64,000 nucleotides of DNA, from assembly GCA_030998225.1 (NCBI GenBank), contig JAPYXD010000677.1:12895501-12959500 (forward strand), in the 5' to 3' direction. The stretch is from Diplolepis rosae. Its lineage: Eukaryota; Arthropoda; Insecta; Hymenoptera; Diplolepididae. A program made the translations under genes and the position numbers. The notes under the pieces are model-generated. The model ran no database searches. It was not told where the DNA came from and was given only the letters and a program-made list of their open reading frames with translations. Below, in pieces: positions 48,876-59,926 of this stretch (its first letter is position 1; every line of letters begins with the position of its first letter).

Positions 48876-50304
48876 TATCTAAATCATCAAATGTTTCATC
48901 GCACGCCATTCGCCAGGATAAATCGCAGAAACGCGCTTCGTGATTATCATTATTGAATCTCATCCATGCTTTAAGCACCGGAAACTGCAGTCTATTCCTT
49001 TTTTCTCCACATTACACTAAAAATGATCACACTTTCTTCTCCATAGATCACGTGGATCTATCATTTTCAAACCACCCGAATGAATAGCGGTACATTCATG
49101 GGAATAATAATTATAAATCATCCAAGCTCGTAACATATGATTCATGACTTGGGACACGAACGGAAAGATAAATGAGTCAAACAATAATTAATTGGTGAAT
49201 AACTTCCTCTGTTGTATAAAAGAGGAAAAGCACCTGAATAGAGCGTTAATTGTTTTCAGTTTTAAAACTGGAAACAGTCATAAAATAATAAAGAGCTGCC
49301 ATTGTAGTTAGGAAAAATCTCTTTTCTACATTCTGTTTCCAACTCATGGGAATTATTGTTTGAAGATCTGCTAGCAATCTGGAGAGATGCTTGTCCGTGC
49401 TGCGAGAAAACGCGCGATCAACTGAAAGTCAGTTTTCTCATGTACAAGTAGTTTCTATGTACGCGCATGTCTGACTAGTTCGACAGTATTCTACTGCCAG
49501 AGTGAAGGATTCTATTTTCAGGTCACCAACGTGCTGATCTCTAACAATGTAAACCTTTTATTTACTGTGAAATACATCGCATATGAATTCCACATTCTTG
49601 ACACATTGCATAATGTCAACTGCTAAAACATAACGGCAAATCATATACATTCTTTTCTCGGTAAAATATTTTATACCGCGACTATTCACGCAACGCTTCA
49701 TTAGTTATTTGAAATAACATGACATTAATATTGTGCACCTATTCATACTTTGGGAAAAATACGATATAAAAATATATACAAAATGTATATTTAATACAAA
49801 CGTACGAAAGTTGGATTATATGTCTGTTTAAGAGGTACTTTTCTACTTAAAATTTGGATTTGCTATGCTTTATTCTATTGGTCGCTGAAAAAGATTGAAT
49901 TATACCAGTCAAATTTTAATAAAATAAAATTAAGCAATTGTAAAACCAAATTGATTTTTGATCGATTTAGACAAAAATTAGTAATTTTTCTGACTAAAAG
50001 TCAACTGGTTAATTAAATAAATGCATATTAAAATATTACTAAGTATCAGTTTTTAATTTAATTTTTCGAATTCTTTTAATTCTAAGTACAATATTAATTT
50101 GAAATTTTTCATTATGATAACAATGTATACACAGTTAAAAATATATATATTACATGTAATGGAAGTTTTTTTCAGATTGAAAAGTTATTAAATTTAATAT
50201 GAATTTATATTGATTTTTCATAATATACAAATTTATTAATTTTAATTTCCCACTTGTATATTAAATTTTATTAAAATTAATAAGATTTTTAACAGTGTAC
50301 TTTA
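48876..50304. other. Upstream region of the R7BP homologue
   Basis: The promoter and 5' UTR of the minus-strand gene should lie here. 49370-49520 is less AT-rich and contains a minus-strand TTTCAGTTGATCGCG sequence resembling an arthropod initiator near 49420, a possible start site. A plus-strand TATAAAAG at 49216 points the wrong way and has no gene behind it. Confidence 0.3.
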
Positions 50305-50671
50305 TGTAGTTCATCCACAAAAATCAGACCTCAGGCAAAAGTAGATAATTTTGTTTCCAAAAATAGCAATATTATTATTGAAGAGCTATTTTAAAAGAGA
50401 AAAGATTATTGTCCATGAAAAAAATTTGAAACACAAAAAAATAATTTTATCAATAAATTTTATTTTCTCCCCAACTTTTTTTTCTTATCGCTTCCTACCA
50501 AATTTTAAAAAATTATGCGATTCTAATAAATTATGAATCAGATTCTCAAGGAAAAGATTCTCTAGAACATAACCATTTCTAATTTTTGGTAATGAATCAA
50601 TTATTATCAAATTTAGCAATTTCTTTATAATCTACTTTTTCCTGAGGTCTATTTTTCGTGGATGAACTACC
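50305..50671. mobile_element. Family A element, internally deleted
   Basis: Both terminal arms are present (GTAGTTCATCCACAAAAATC left, inverted GGTAGTTCATCCACG right) but the middle is shortened compared with 34294-34955. The right end meets the TTAA at 50672-50675 that is also the left flank of the next element. Confidence 0.85.
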
Positions 50672-50675
50672 TTAA

Positions 50676-50990
50676 GGGGTTTCATCACTTTTTTTGTGCA
50701 AAAATCAAATGTTACATATAAATGCTCACTATTTTTGTAAATATGAATATCTTTTTATAATCTTGGGTACTTTACTGGGCAATCTTATAAGCATTAGGAA
50801 AAAAATTGTTTTTTTGTTACAGGTGCAAATCTCAATTTTTAGAATTTCTTGCCGCGAACGACCTCCAAAGAAAATTCTTTTTTTGGACACGGTACTCTAC
50901 AAATTTCAATTGCTTTACGTTTTGTTATCTGCCTAAAAATAAATCATCAAAATGACACTGTTTTTGGAGGCTCAAAGGTGATGAAACCCC
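50676..50990. mobile_element. TTAA-flanked 315-bp MITE
   Basis: Perfect termini GGGGTTTCATCAC and GTGATGAAACCCC between TTAA 50672-50675 and TTAA 50991-50994. Non-coding; an 80-codon frame inside is chance. Confidence 0.9.
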
Positions 50991-51233
50991 TTAATATAAA
51001 TAAATTAGATATAGATTAAATAAGATATTGGAAAAAATATTGCAGGCCATAACGCTTATCGCCATCTCTGAAATCGACTCAATAAACGGATCTACACAAT
51101 TCAATTAACAGAAATCACGTAAACTCAGACAAACTAATCAAACTTGTTAATTGCATTTCTAAATCATTTTGTTATTTTCAACACCGGGTTTTTCTCAATA
51201 CAGTTCATTAGGAAAAAACACTTATGCATGTAT

Positions 51234-52710
51234 ATCTATGGGACATTGTACGAATTTAAAAAAAGAAATTGTTCACATTTTTAAAAGTCTTAAATTTTTT
51301 TCTGTGGCATCTTTTTATTAATTTAATCGCTTCGTATATCGGGACTTTCGAAAAAAAAGTTCTTTTTGAAAGATCTATTAATTTAAACTTTTGATAAAAT
51401 TGGATAAAATGCTAAATTCTCTTGTACTTAAAATTCATTATCTCCGGTTGAAATAATCAAATCGATTTCGGGTTCGTTTCATTTTCTAGTTTCTTAGACT
51501 ACAAAATTCAGAAAACTTGTATGAAAAAATTTGCACGGTTTGGCCACTGCACCCTTGCGAACATAGGCCTTCCAAAAAAAGTTAGTTGATGGTTCCCACC
51601 AAATCTCAAGAATAGCTGGTCTGAAACACAAGAGTAAATGTTTTTCTCAATCTATGGTAGTGTAGTTATCGTCTGACGGAGGCGTTTTTTTTATCATAAC
51701 AATTTTCAAAATGGCAGGCTATAGAAAAAAAATCGTTTTTTTCACTTTTTTTTCATCTTTCAAAATTCATTAAACATTTGTTATAAACAATAGGGGAAAA
51801 AACGTCCGTCGGACGATAGCGAGTACATTTCCACACATTTAAAAAAAAAGTTTATCAAAATCCGTCTACTAGTTTCTTAGAAATCGTGGAGACCAGTTTG
51901 GAAAAAGAAGTTTCGAGAAAAACGCGTTTAAAGTTTCCAATGAAAAAAAGCGACAAATTGAGTTTAACTTTCTTGACGTAATTGCCAAAGTAAAACAATT
52001 CCTTTCAGTATACAATTCTTAGATCCCTAATTTTTGAAAGAATGAAAAAAATTCGATTTTCTGAAATCATTCGATGAGAACACCTCCTTAAGTAGATCGG
52101 AAGATATTAAATATTTTTGAGCGTGCGACGTGTTTAATAATGTCCGAGTCGACCAAAAGCACATTATATCTCAAGGAAGGCTAGTTGCACTTGCGGCTCG
52201 ACTCGGAAATGATTAAACAAGTCGCGCGCTCAAAAATATTTAATATCTTCCGGTCTAATTGAGTCTCCACTTTTATTAAATATGCGCTAGTTATATTGAG
52301 ACATAGCGAATATGATAGTATTTTTTCGAAATTTTTCTATTCAGGGGGCAAACATGCAAAAATTGTTTAAACAATTAAATTGCTTGTATCTATAGTTATT
52401 TAACAAAATAAAAATTATAAAAATATTTATCTGAAAACCTAACGTAATAATCTAGAAAATTAAACAAACCCGAAATCGATTTGATTATTTCAACCAGAGA
52501 TAATGAATTTAAAGTACAAGAGAATTTAGCATTTTATCCAATTTTATCAAAAGTTTAAATTAATATATCTTTCAAAAAATTTTTTTTTTCGAAAATCCCG
52601 ATATACGTGTTGTTTAATTTATTAAGAAGAAGCTATAAAAAAATTTTCATGCAAATCTAAATTCGGAACTCAAAATGGGTGTACGATTTGCAAAAGAATG
52701 TCCCCTATCT
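51234..52710. mobile_element. 1.5-kb fold-back element with nested inverted repeats
   Basis: Ends ATCTATGGGACATT and inverted AGATAGGGGACATT. Long arms of about 280 bp share CGAAATCGATTTGATTATTTC and TACAAGAGAATTTAGCATTTT (inverted). A second inner inverted pair lies at about 51660-51830 (ATCGTCTGACGG / CCGTCGGACGAT). No coding frame. Confidence 0.75.
52094..52257. mobile_element. Palindromic element nested in the 51-52.7 kb fold-back
   Basis: Arms of about 65 bp reading GATCGGAAGATATTAAATA, TTTTTGAGCGTGCGAC and GTCCGAGTCGA, inverted on the right. It lies in the right half of the larger fold-back without a mirror copy on the left, so it is a later insertion. Confidence 0.85.
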
Positions 52711-52910
52711 AAGAAGTCCTGTATTTTTCAAACTATGTCAATTAAAAGTTGAATTTGAGCTAACAGACTAATTAAAAAATTAAACAAATTGATTCTGTAG
52801 CAAGTACGTTTTTATCTTTACATCAACTCAATTGCAATTTCAATTTCGAAAACTGTTAGTTGGTGCACTGAATTTAATTCCAAACCCAGTGGACACAATA
52901 ATTTGAAAAC

Positions 52911-53029
52911 GTTTTTACGGCGTCGTTACGATAATGTATATGTCCGTGTCTTAAAGACGTCTTTACGATATCACAAAGACATTTTAAGCACATGGACATA
53001 GATTATTGACATAACGGCGTCGTAAAAAA
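52911..53029. repeat. Imperfect palindrome, GACGTC-rich
   Basis: Left TTTTTACGGCGTCGTTA and right TAACGGCGTCGTAAAAA are inverted; AAGACGTCTTTA motifs lie within and just outside. About 120 bp, non-coding. Confidence 0.75.
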
Positions 53030-53488
53030 GTCACAAAAAGACGTCTTTAAATTTCTGTCACTACTAAAAATTCACCTTAATTTTGACTAAAAATGTAAAA
53101 ATTGATGCTGAGAAAGTGACAGACTTTCATGCAATAAAATCTCAGGCAATTATTTGTTACCACATACTGGAATTTATATCATTTGTACAGCGTGCACATG
53201 AATAATATTGCAGCGGAAAATAAATGCGAACCTCGATGCTATGTGTCACGATGCCATGAAAAATTCAACGTGTATCGTTTATTCAGTTCAAAGCATATAA
53301 CAGAAATCTATTCTTCTTAACTGCTCCTGTTATTCGAAAACTGCTATAAATTGTATTGAAGTTAAACGAAGGATATGCAAAATAGTAAAAACACGTGATG
53401 TACTCTACAACAAGTATGTTCAATTTAAAACAGTTTTTTAAAGCATTTAAGGAATTAAAATTGCTCCCATCATCTTAAAAAACAATCA

Positions 53489-53739
53489 CACGGAAAAAAA
53501 TAGTTTAGTAAAGTTTATAGAACTGTTTAAGAGTTGGGAATACAGGCATTTACGGGACAGAGTTCTGCAAAATGTATAGAACTTTTCAATATAAAATGCA
53601 GAACCTTCAGGAATAATTATTGAAAGTTCTATATTAATAATGAAAAGTTCTATAAATTTTGTAGAACTTTGTTCCGTAAATGCCTGTATCCCCAACTCTA
53701 GAACAGTTCTATAAACTTTATCGAACTTTTTTTTCCGTG
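53489..53739. mobile_element. 250-bp inverted-repeat element, CACGGAAAAAA ends
   Basis: The arms run almost to the centre and share AAGTTTATAGAACTGTT and TACAGGCATTTACGG, inverted. Non-coding MITE. Confidence 0.9.
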
Positions 53740-54448
53740 CAGTTTAAATCTAAACAAACAAAATCAGTTTCAACCTTATTATAAAACTTTTCAGTTTTCG
53801 TACGGAAATAACTAGATATTGAAAAGCAAATACTCAAAACGTGAATATTCATTCATAGTATCGAGATATTAACACATAATATCTAAAAAAAGGTCCAATA
53901 TAGAAGTTATTACCAGACAGTTACATTTAATATTCGTTTTCTATGATCTCAGATATTCAGTCGCAATATTAGGCATTTTCATTTTTATAAATAGCTAACT
54001 TCAATATACTATATTTTTAACCTATCATTTTCTTTTGAATAAAAAATAACTCAAATCTTAATGTCGTTAATACAATCAACATATTCATTACTTATTTTGT
54101 ATATATCTGGACTAATATTGAATTTTGCATCCTCAAATGTATTACCTTAGATATTACCAGCTAATATCACCTTTTCAATTGTAATACCTAAATAAAATCG
54201 GTGATTATCTATTTTTATTCGTGTTTACTTATTCAATAATTTACCTTTCCAATAAAGTGAATATACATATACGTTATATATGTGACTTAAAAACCTTGTG
54301 AATTTTTGAAAAACCATCACATATTCATGATCTTTCTGGAAACTATCAGAAACTATTATTAAAATATTGAAATTTTCTAAAAAAGTAGCTTTCAAAAATA
54401 CCAAATATGTTCTTATTTTTGAAATTTTAGTGGGATTTGTCTGATTAA

Positions 54449-55018
54449 GGTTGAACTGGACCAAAAAACAGACTTTTTGTAAAAAATTTGTTTGCCAATT
54501 TTTAGTTTACCCAGGTGCTTTAAGAAAAACCAATCAATGGACGATATCTCGTATTTTAAGTGAAAAACTTGTCGAAGAAATTATATAAACAAATGAGCAT
54601 ATAATGCAAGTTTAAATTTCATATGGTTTTTGTGGAGAATTCTTTGCATTTCTTAACCGATTTTGCGTTTTGAATGTTCAAATTTTCTGTTGTGAAATTT
54701 ACAGCAAATTGATATTACTCTCGAACGAATGAGTATAAAAAAATCTGACGATAAAATTTGTTTCAAATTCCACAATGGACAATTTGAACTTTCAAAAAGC
54801 AAAATCGGTTAAGAAATGAAAAAAATTCTCCACAAAAACCATATGAAATTTAAACCTGTATTACACACTCATTTGTTTATACATTTTCTTCGTCAAGTTT
54901 TTCACTTGAAATGCGAGATGTCGTCAATTGATTGGTCTTTCTTAAAACACCTTGGTAAACTAGAAATTGGCAAAAAAATGTTTTATAAAAAGTGTGTTTT
55001 TTTCGGTCCAGTTCAACC
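54449..55018. mobile_element. TTAA-flanked 570-bp fold-back element
   Basis: TTAA at 54445-54448 and 55019-55022. Termini GGTTGAACTGGACCAAAA and its inverse. The arms are about 250 bp and share CACAAAAACCATATGAAATT. Mirror-image open frames in it are not genes. Immediately right, 55100-55220 carries an ACAACGACGAC run and a GGACAGACAGGATAG motif, perhaps the edge of another repeat. Confidence 0.88.
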
Positions 55019-55348
55019 TTAACGAACTTGTCCTTACTTTTGGGCTCTGATAAATGTGTACTAAAACACATTTTAATTTAAGAATTGTTTTGAAAGTTAT
55101 CTTGTCCACAGACAACGACAACGACGACTACGACAGGGACAGGTGGACAGACAGGATAGAAAAAAACCCTTTTTTCGGATTCAGAAGATCATGAAACGTG
55201 GACATTCGTTTAAAAAAGTGGGGGTCAAATTCATCATATGTGATGAGAATGTGAACATTTCTCAACGTTATATGAAATTATAGGATACTATATTTCCTTC
55301 TAGAATTCGAAAAGTGTTACAAAATTTAACTACCTAGGAAAAAATAAA

Positions 55349-55790
55349 CGATTGATTGTAATTTCAGTCAATTGCGTATTTTTAAATTTACGAATAAAGG
55401 TTTCTGAATCTGCAGTTTTATCTGAAAACGATTGCATCGAAACATTGTTGAATTGTTTTCAGGACATTTCAACCGTATTAATTTGTTCAAATGACATTGA
55501 ATCGTAGTTTTACGATTAAGTAACGCAGCCCATAAAATTTGAATTGCAAGATACATTTCGTGAATTGTTCATCTCAATTGTGAAATAACGATTAACATCA
55601 GTAAAACAAATTTATACGAATTGATGAATCATAAAAACATTTCAACAAAGTAATGATTTAGTCGGTCTGGGGTCAAATTGCCGATTCAAAGAGCTTACCA
55701 ATCCAAATATCCACAATACAATTAAACGAAAATATTTTAAATCTGTAATTCTAAAATACGCAATTGACAACAATTTTAGCCTATCGCTTG
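55349..55790. mobile_element. Inverted-repeat element with GTCAATTGCGTATTTT ends
   Basis: Left GTCAATTGCGTATTTT at 55367 and right inverse ending at 55768, with weaker pairing beyond. The interior is AT-rich. Exact borders uncertain. Confidence 0.65.
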
Positions 55791-55888
55791 TTGTTTCCTG
55801 GGTATTTATTACTAATGCCTATACAAAATTACAACTTTCACGTTATTGTGGTTCATTGTAACTTATTCAATCGATTTTTCTCGGTTAA

Positions 55889-56113
55889 CCCTTCGCGGAT
55901 GAATATCGCCGCACAAGCAACATGACATTTATATTCACTAGAATGAAATATTCTATTCTAAAATAATAGTTATTATTGTTTTTAAATAAAGTCTAAAATT
56001 TCATTGAACAAAATATTTTTCAATTAACTTCATATATTTAACTCTTTCGTACATGATATCGCTTTTTCCCACAAATTTTGTTCGAACCTTAAAAAAGCTA
56101 CAACCGCAAAGGG
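55889..56113. mobile_element. TTAA-flanked 225-bp MITE (piggyBac-type)
   Basis: TTAA at 55885-55888 and 56114-56117. Termini CCCTTCGCGG and inverted CCCTTTGCGG. The CCCTTCG start is shared with the element at 40352, suggesting a common transposase. Confidence 0.85.
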
Positions 56114-56149
56114 TTAATTTTTGCGTTGAAGATAAAACATTCTAGAATA

Positions 56150-57317
56150 TTGGGTTGGCAACAAAGTCATTTTATTTTCTTTTCATGATTATCAAAGCAA
56201 GTTTATTAAGACAAATAACAAACATTAATCAATTCTGTATTGACCATTTTGTTCGATGACCTTTTGCCATCTTTCAGTCAGCTTCATAATTCCGATATCG
56301 TAGAAAATTTGGTTCTTAGAGGCAAAAAACTGAATCAACTCATTTCTGACAGCTACATTTGAATCGAATGTTTTTCCATTCATATGGTTTTGAAGTGAAC
56401 GGAATAAATGATAATCGGATGGTACAAGGTCAGGACTATACGGTGAATGAGGCATCACTTCGCAGCCTAACTTCAATCATTTTTTGCGAGTGACCAAAGA
56501 TGTATAGGGTCTGACGTTATCTTGATGGAAGATGACGTCTCTTCGAGTTGCCAATTCTGGCCGCTTTTCCTTAATTTCTTTGTCCAATTTGATTAGCTGG
56601 CGACAGTAGATATTCGAATTTATAGTTTGGTTTCTTTGGTTTCTTTTTCGCACGACGTTATCGTTAACAAGCCATTTTTTATCGCCCGTTATGATTCGCT
56701 TTAAAAATGGATCGGTTTCGTTACGTTCAACAGAGAATCGCAAATGGAAATTTGTTTGGTGAGTTGAATTTCGTTTCATTTGTGAGGAACCCAAATATCG
56801 AGCTTATTAATGTAACCAAGTTATTTTAAATGTCTTTCAACGCATTGTGGTATGTTAAGCTTCTCTGCGATCTCTCGTGTCGTACTACGCCGGTTATTTT
56901 CTATCATTGCTTTTATTTTGTCGTCGTCAACTTCAGTTGGGTGTCCAGAGCGTGGTACATCTTTGAGGTCAAAATGTCCCGAACGAAAACAAGCAAACCA
57001 ATTCTGGCACTGGCGTTCTGTTAATGATTTTTCACCATAAACATCATACAACTTTTTCCAAGCTTGCACTGCGTTTTTACCTTTTCGAAAGTAATAGAGT
57101 AAAATGTGACGAAAATGAACGTCTGGAATCTCCATTTCAAATCCATGCAAAACAATAAATAAACAACAAAACTTGAAACTTTTTTTTACTGCATAATCTA
57201 TGAAACGTCAGCTGTCAACTACCATATACGGTCTGAAGTTTGCAATGGAGAAGAACGACTTCGAACGACTGAAGTCATCTAGCGGGAAAAAGCGAAATGA
57301 TTTCGTTGCCAATCCAA
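56150..57317 (-). mobile_element. mariner element, full length but decayed
   Basis: TA duplicates at 56148-56149 and 57318-57319. Inverted termini TTGGGTTGGCAACAAAGTC and TTGGATTGGCAACGAAATC. About 1.17 kb, close to the usual 1.3 kb. It holds a broken minus-strand transposase gene. Confidence 0.93.
56225..57150 (-). pseudogene. mariner transposase, frame-broken
   Basis: Three minus-strand blocks (57150-56821, 56794-56477, 56476-56225) together cover most of a roughly 345-aa mariner transposase. The first holds the paired helix-turn-helix DNA-binding part with a GRPR-like RSGHP linker. The second holds the first two catalytic Asp (ITGDKKW and HQDN). The third holds the third Asp in YSPDLVPSDYH, the D,D34D pattern. 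A frame break lies near 56800-56820 and the linker WVPHEL region is lost. A further break joins the second and third blocks. The element cannot make active transposase as it stands. Confidence 0.9.
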
Positions 57318-57569
57318 TAGTATATTGTGACAAGTTAGGAAAGGATGCAATTACAGTCATGTACTGCAAACTTGACAGGATTCAAGGTTGCATGATTTTA
57401 TTACATGTTGCATACAATATTTTTTTGTTTTCATAATTTCCGGCTATGGTTGTCATAATTGATTAGATAACTTGAATAGATTTTTAAATGTTTTTGTTGG
57501 CCCAAAATAACTCAAACTTTCAAAGTTTACCATAGGCGCACATAGAAAATCGTAGGGACTGTTTTGTTT

Positions 57570-58476
57570 TTTCATCTTACCCCAATCGAAAATTCAACTT
57601 TTGATGCCTGTGAAGCGGGTCAAAAATCGAATTTTCTATCATTGAGATACTTTTCATCAGAGTAAATCATAAAAATGAATTAAATTTTAGTATGATATCG
57701 TTTCAAAATGAGGTAAACAGGGTTTACGGATCATAAATTAATATAGTGCTTTTCAAGCGGCGAAGTTAATATTTTCGTTTGAATAAATGGAATATGTGTT
57801 CTACTAACTCTTATAAAACCTAGGATAATTTTAAATTCACTATATCAAAGTTGCAAAGCGAAACAAAGAATATGTGAATCTGAAAACCACTATATGAAAA
57901 ATCACTTACTCAACCAAAAGTTTTGACCTTCAGAAGTGACGGCTTTGAATTATGAATTCTTGTGTCGTTTTTTAACGCGTGAAAAAACAAGAGGAAGATA
58001 GAGAGGGGCTTTGGCACTGAGAAGAGGGGAGGTTTGAGTGGAAATACATACACAAATATTATAATCATACCTTATTTATGTTCACATATTTAAGTACGCA
58101 ATGATACATTAATTTTAATCGCACACGCTTGAATTAAATTTCAGAATCACTTTTGGGTTCGAACCCTGTAACCCTACCTATATCTACATAACTGAACACA
58201 TTCCTAACGCCTAAAGCCTCTCGGCTATTTCCATGCTATAATATGAATAAGTGTAATAAAAACCTCGGCTTTCCTTATTTTAAAACAATATTATACTAAA
58301 CTTTCATTCAATTTTATCATTTACTTTAACGAAAAGTCTCTCAGTGTTCCCTAGGCAAGACATTGATGATCTGATGACATTGATCTGTCACTTTCTTACC
58401 TAGGATAGAAAACTCGATTTTCGACCCACTTCACAGGCATCTCAAGTCGAATTTCGATTATCGATATGATGAAAAA
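57570..58476. mobile_element. 900-bp inverted-repeat element, GATGCCTGTGAAGYGGGTC arms
   Basis: Left arm 57570-57642 and right arm 58401-58476 are inverted and share GATGCCTGTGAAG, GGGTC and TCGAATTTTCTATC-like segments. The interior shows no transposase. It abuts the palindrome relative at 58478. Confidence 0.75.
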
Positions 58477-58477
58477 T

Positions 58478-58590
58478 AATTTCATAGCACCTGTATTGAA
58501 AATTCTATTTTCAGTACCATCAAGTTCCAACCCAAGGGTTGAAACTTTAAAGTTAGGGTTACAAATCGCAGTTTCAACCCGCTCTACGCA
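58478..58590. repeat. Degraded copy of the 11316-11493 palindrome
   Basis: Contains CATAGCACCTG, TTCTATTTTCAGTACC, AACCCAAGGGTTGAAA and GTTTCAACCCGCTCTAC in the same order as the palindrome in the trypsin gene 4 intron. Confidence 0.75.
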
Positions 58591-58849
58591 ATTACATCAA
58601 ATTAAATTCTCAAAAAATTTGCTACACGGAGAGAAATAACTGGTGCCATGCACTCGAAAGAGACCAGTGTTTGGCATTTGTAGCTGTTCAAATAGTTGAA
58701 CTTATAAACTCGAGTAATAAATTCTAAAAATTTATGCGAACTGCGCACAGTAATCTACAAAGACAAAATACTGTGTATTCACATAAAAAGTATGTGATGT
58801 TACAACATTTACTACCAATGCGACTTATAGTAGATACTAGATGGGCCAA

Positions 58850-59110
58850 AGGTGCCAAACGCTTGTGTTTCACATGCGGCGCACGTGGAACTGAAGCATT
58901 GAACTCCTTAGGCTTCTTATATGAAGAAATTCCAGTATAAGACATACGCCTTGGAAACGCTTGAGATTCACGTGCGCCGCACGTGAAAGTGAAGCATTTG
59001 GAACATGAAGAAAGCCATGCATCATATACTCAGCGTTCATGTGTTCGATCTCCGAGTCGCTAGTGCTACATGCACGAATATTTAATAGGTAGAGCATGAA
59101 CGTCGTCTAG
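58850..59110. repeat. Degenerate tandem repeat with GCGGCGCACGTG motif
   Basis: Two clear units (58850-58900 and 58950-59000) read AAACGCTTG...TTCACRTGC...CGCACGTGRAA...GTGAAGCATT. A third, weaker start lies near 59105. It contains overlapping CACGTG E-box sequences. Coding frames across it lack support. Confidence 0.6.
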
Positions 59111-59215
59111 TGTCAAACACTTGAATTTGCATGTTTCACAATCGTTATTCGACATGTGTGTAACACTTTGTGAGTTCCATGTGCATGGCAACAGTTATTT
59201 CTCTCCATGTATGAA

Positions 59216-59472
59216 AAATAATATGCATTACTCGAAACAAAACACAACGGTTGCAACTCGTGAGACTGCAACCCTCGTTTCGCTCGGGCAGCAAACTTCA
59301 CACTCGTTGCGATCTCTGTGTTTCGTCCCTTGTAATGCAATATACTAATGCATGACTTGGGTCGAAAGGCAATGATTTCATTCGTGTGATATCAGCCCTC
59401 GCTTCGCTCGGGCACCTAACTTCGCGCTCTTGTAATCATTGCCTTTCACCCCTTCTCACGCAATATACTATT
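59216..59472 (+). repeat. Repeat family E, copies 2 and 3 in tandem
   Basis: 59216-59348 matches the 11492-11623 copy (ATTACTCGAAACAAAACAC, CCCTCGTTTCGCTCGGGC, TTGTAATGCAATATACTA). 59355-59472 is a third, more diverged unit with CCCTCGCTTCGCTCGGGC and an AATATACTATT end. Direct orientation, side by side. Confidence 0.8.
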
Positions 59473-59804
59473 CTCAAACTACGTATGCACAGCACTGCCG
59501 TGCAAATGAAAATGAGCGTATCTGCAGAGGAGCCAACTTTACACTGGAAGCGAAAAACTGACACAATGTGTATCTCATTTATTTTATTTTAATCAAACTG
59601 ATAATATGGGCGTGCAGAGCGCGGCAACAATGGAGGCCAGTAGAAATCGCATTGGGGCCTACACCCGCGGTCCTGCGTCTTGGGCGGACTTGGCTGTCTG
59701 CGTCGGCCGGGGGAGGAATCTTTATATAAAAAATCAAACTGATAATAAACTATTAACTATATTTTAAACTAATTTTGTGTGTTCTCAATTAATTATCCTA
59801 CAAC

Positions 59805-59822
59805 TGGGGGCTCATCCGGGAT
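59805..59822 (+). other. Primer-binding site, tRNA-Pro type
   Basis: TGGGGGCTCATCCGGGAT is the complement of a proline tRNA 3' end with one difference from the textbook site. It sits two bases after the CA that would close the LTR, the normal place for a minus-strand primer site. Confidence 0.7.
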
Positions 59823-59926
59823 TTGTTTCGAGAGCAATTTTAAATTGGTGAGGTGAAGCGTGAAAGGAACCAGGCTGTGTAAGTGAGTTTCAAACGACGA
59901 AGTGCGGTGAAAACCGTTTAGCAAAA

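Noticed and set aside
49216..49223. TATAAAAG promoter on the plus strand
   Set aside because: No plus-strand gene follows; the R7BP homologue lies on the other strand.
54816..55071. Overlapping frames on both strands at 54.8-55.1 kb
   Set aside because: They lie in the right arm of the 54449-55018 fold-back and just beyond it, with no protein similarity.
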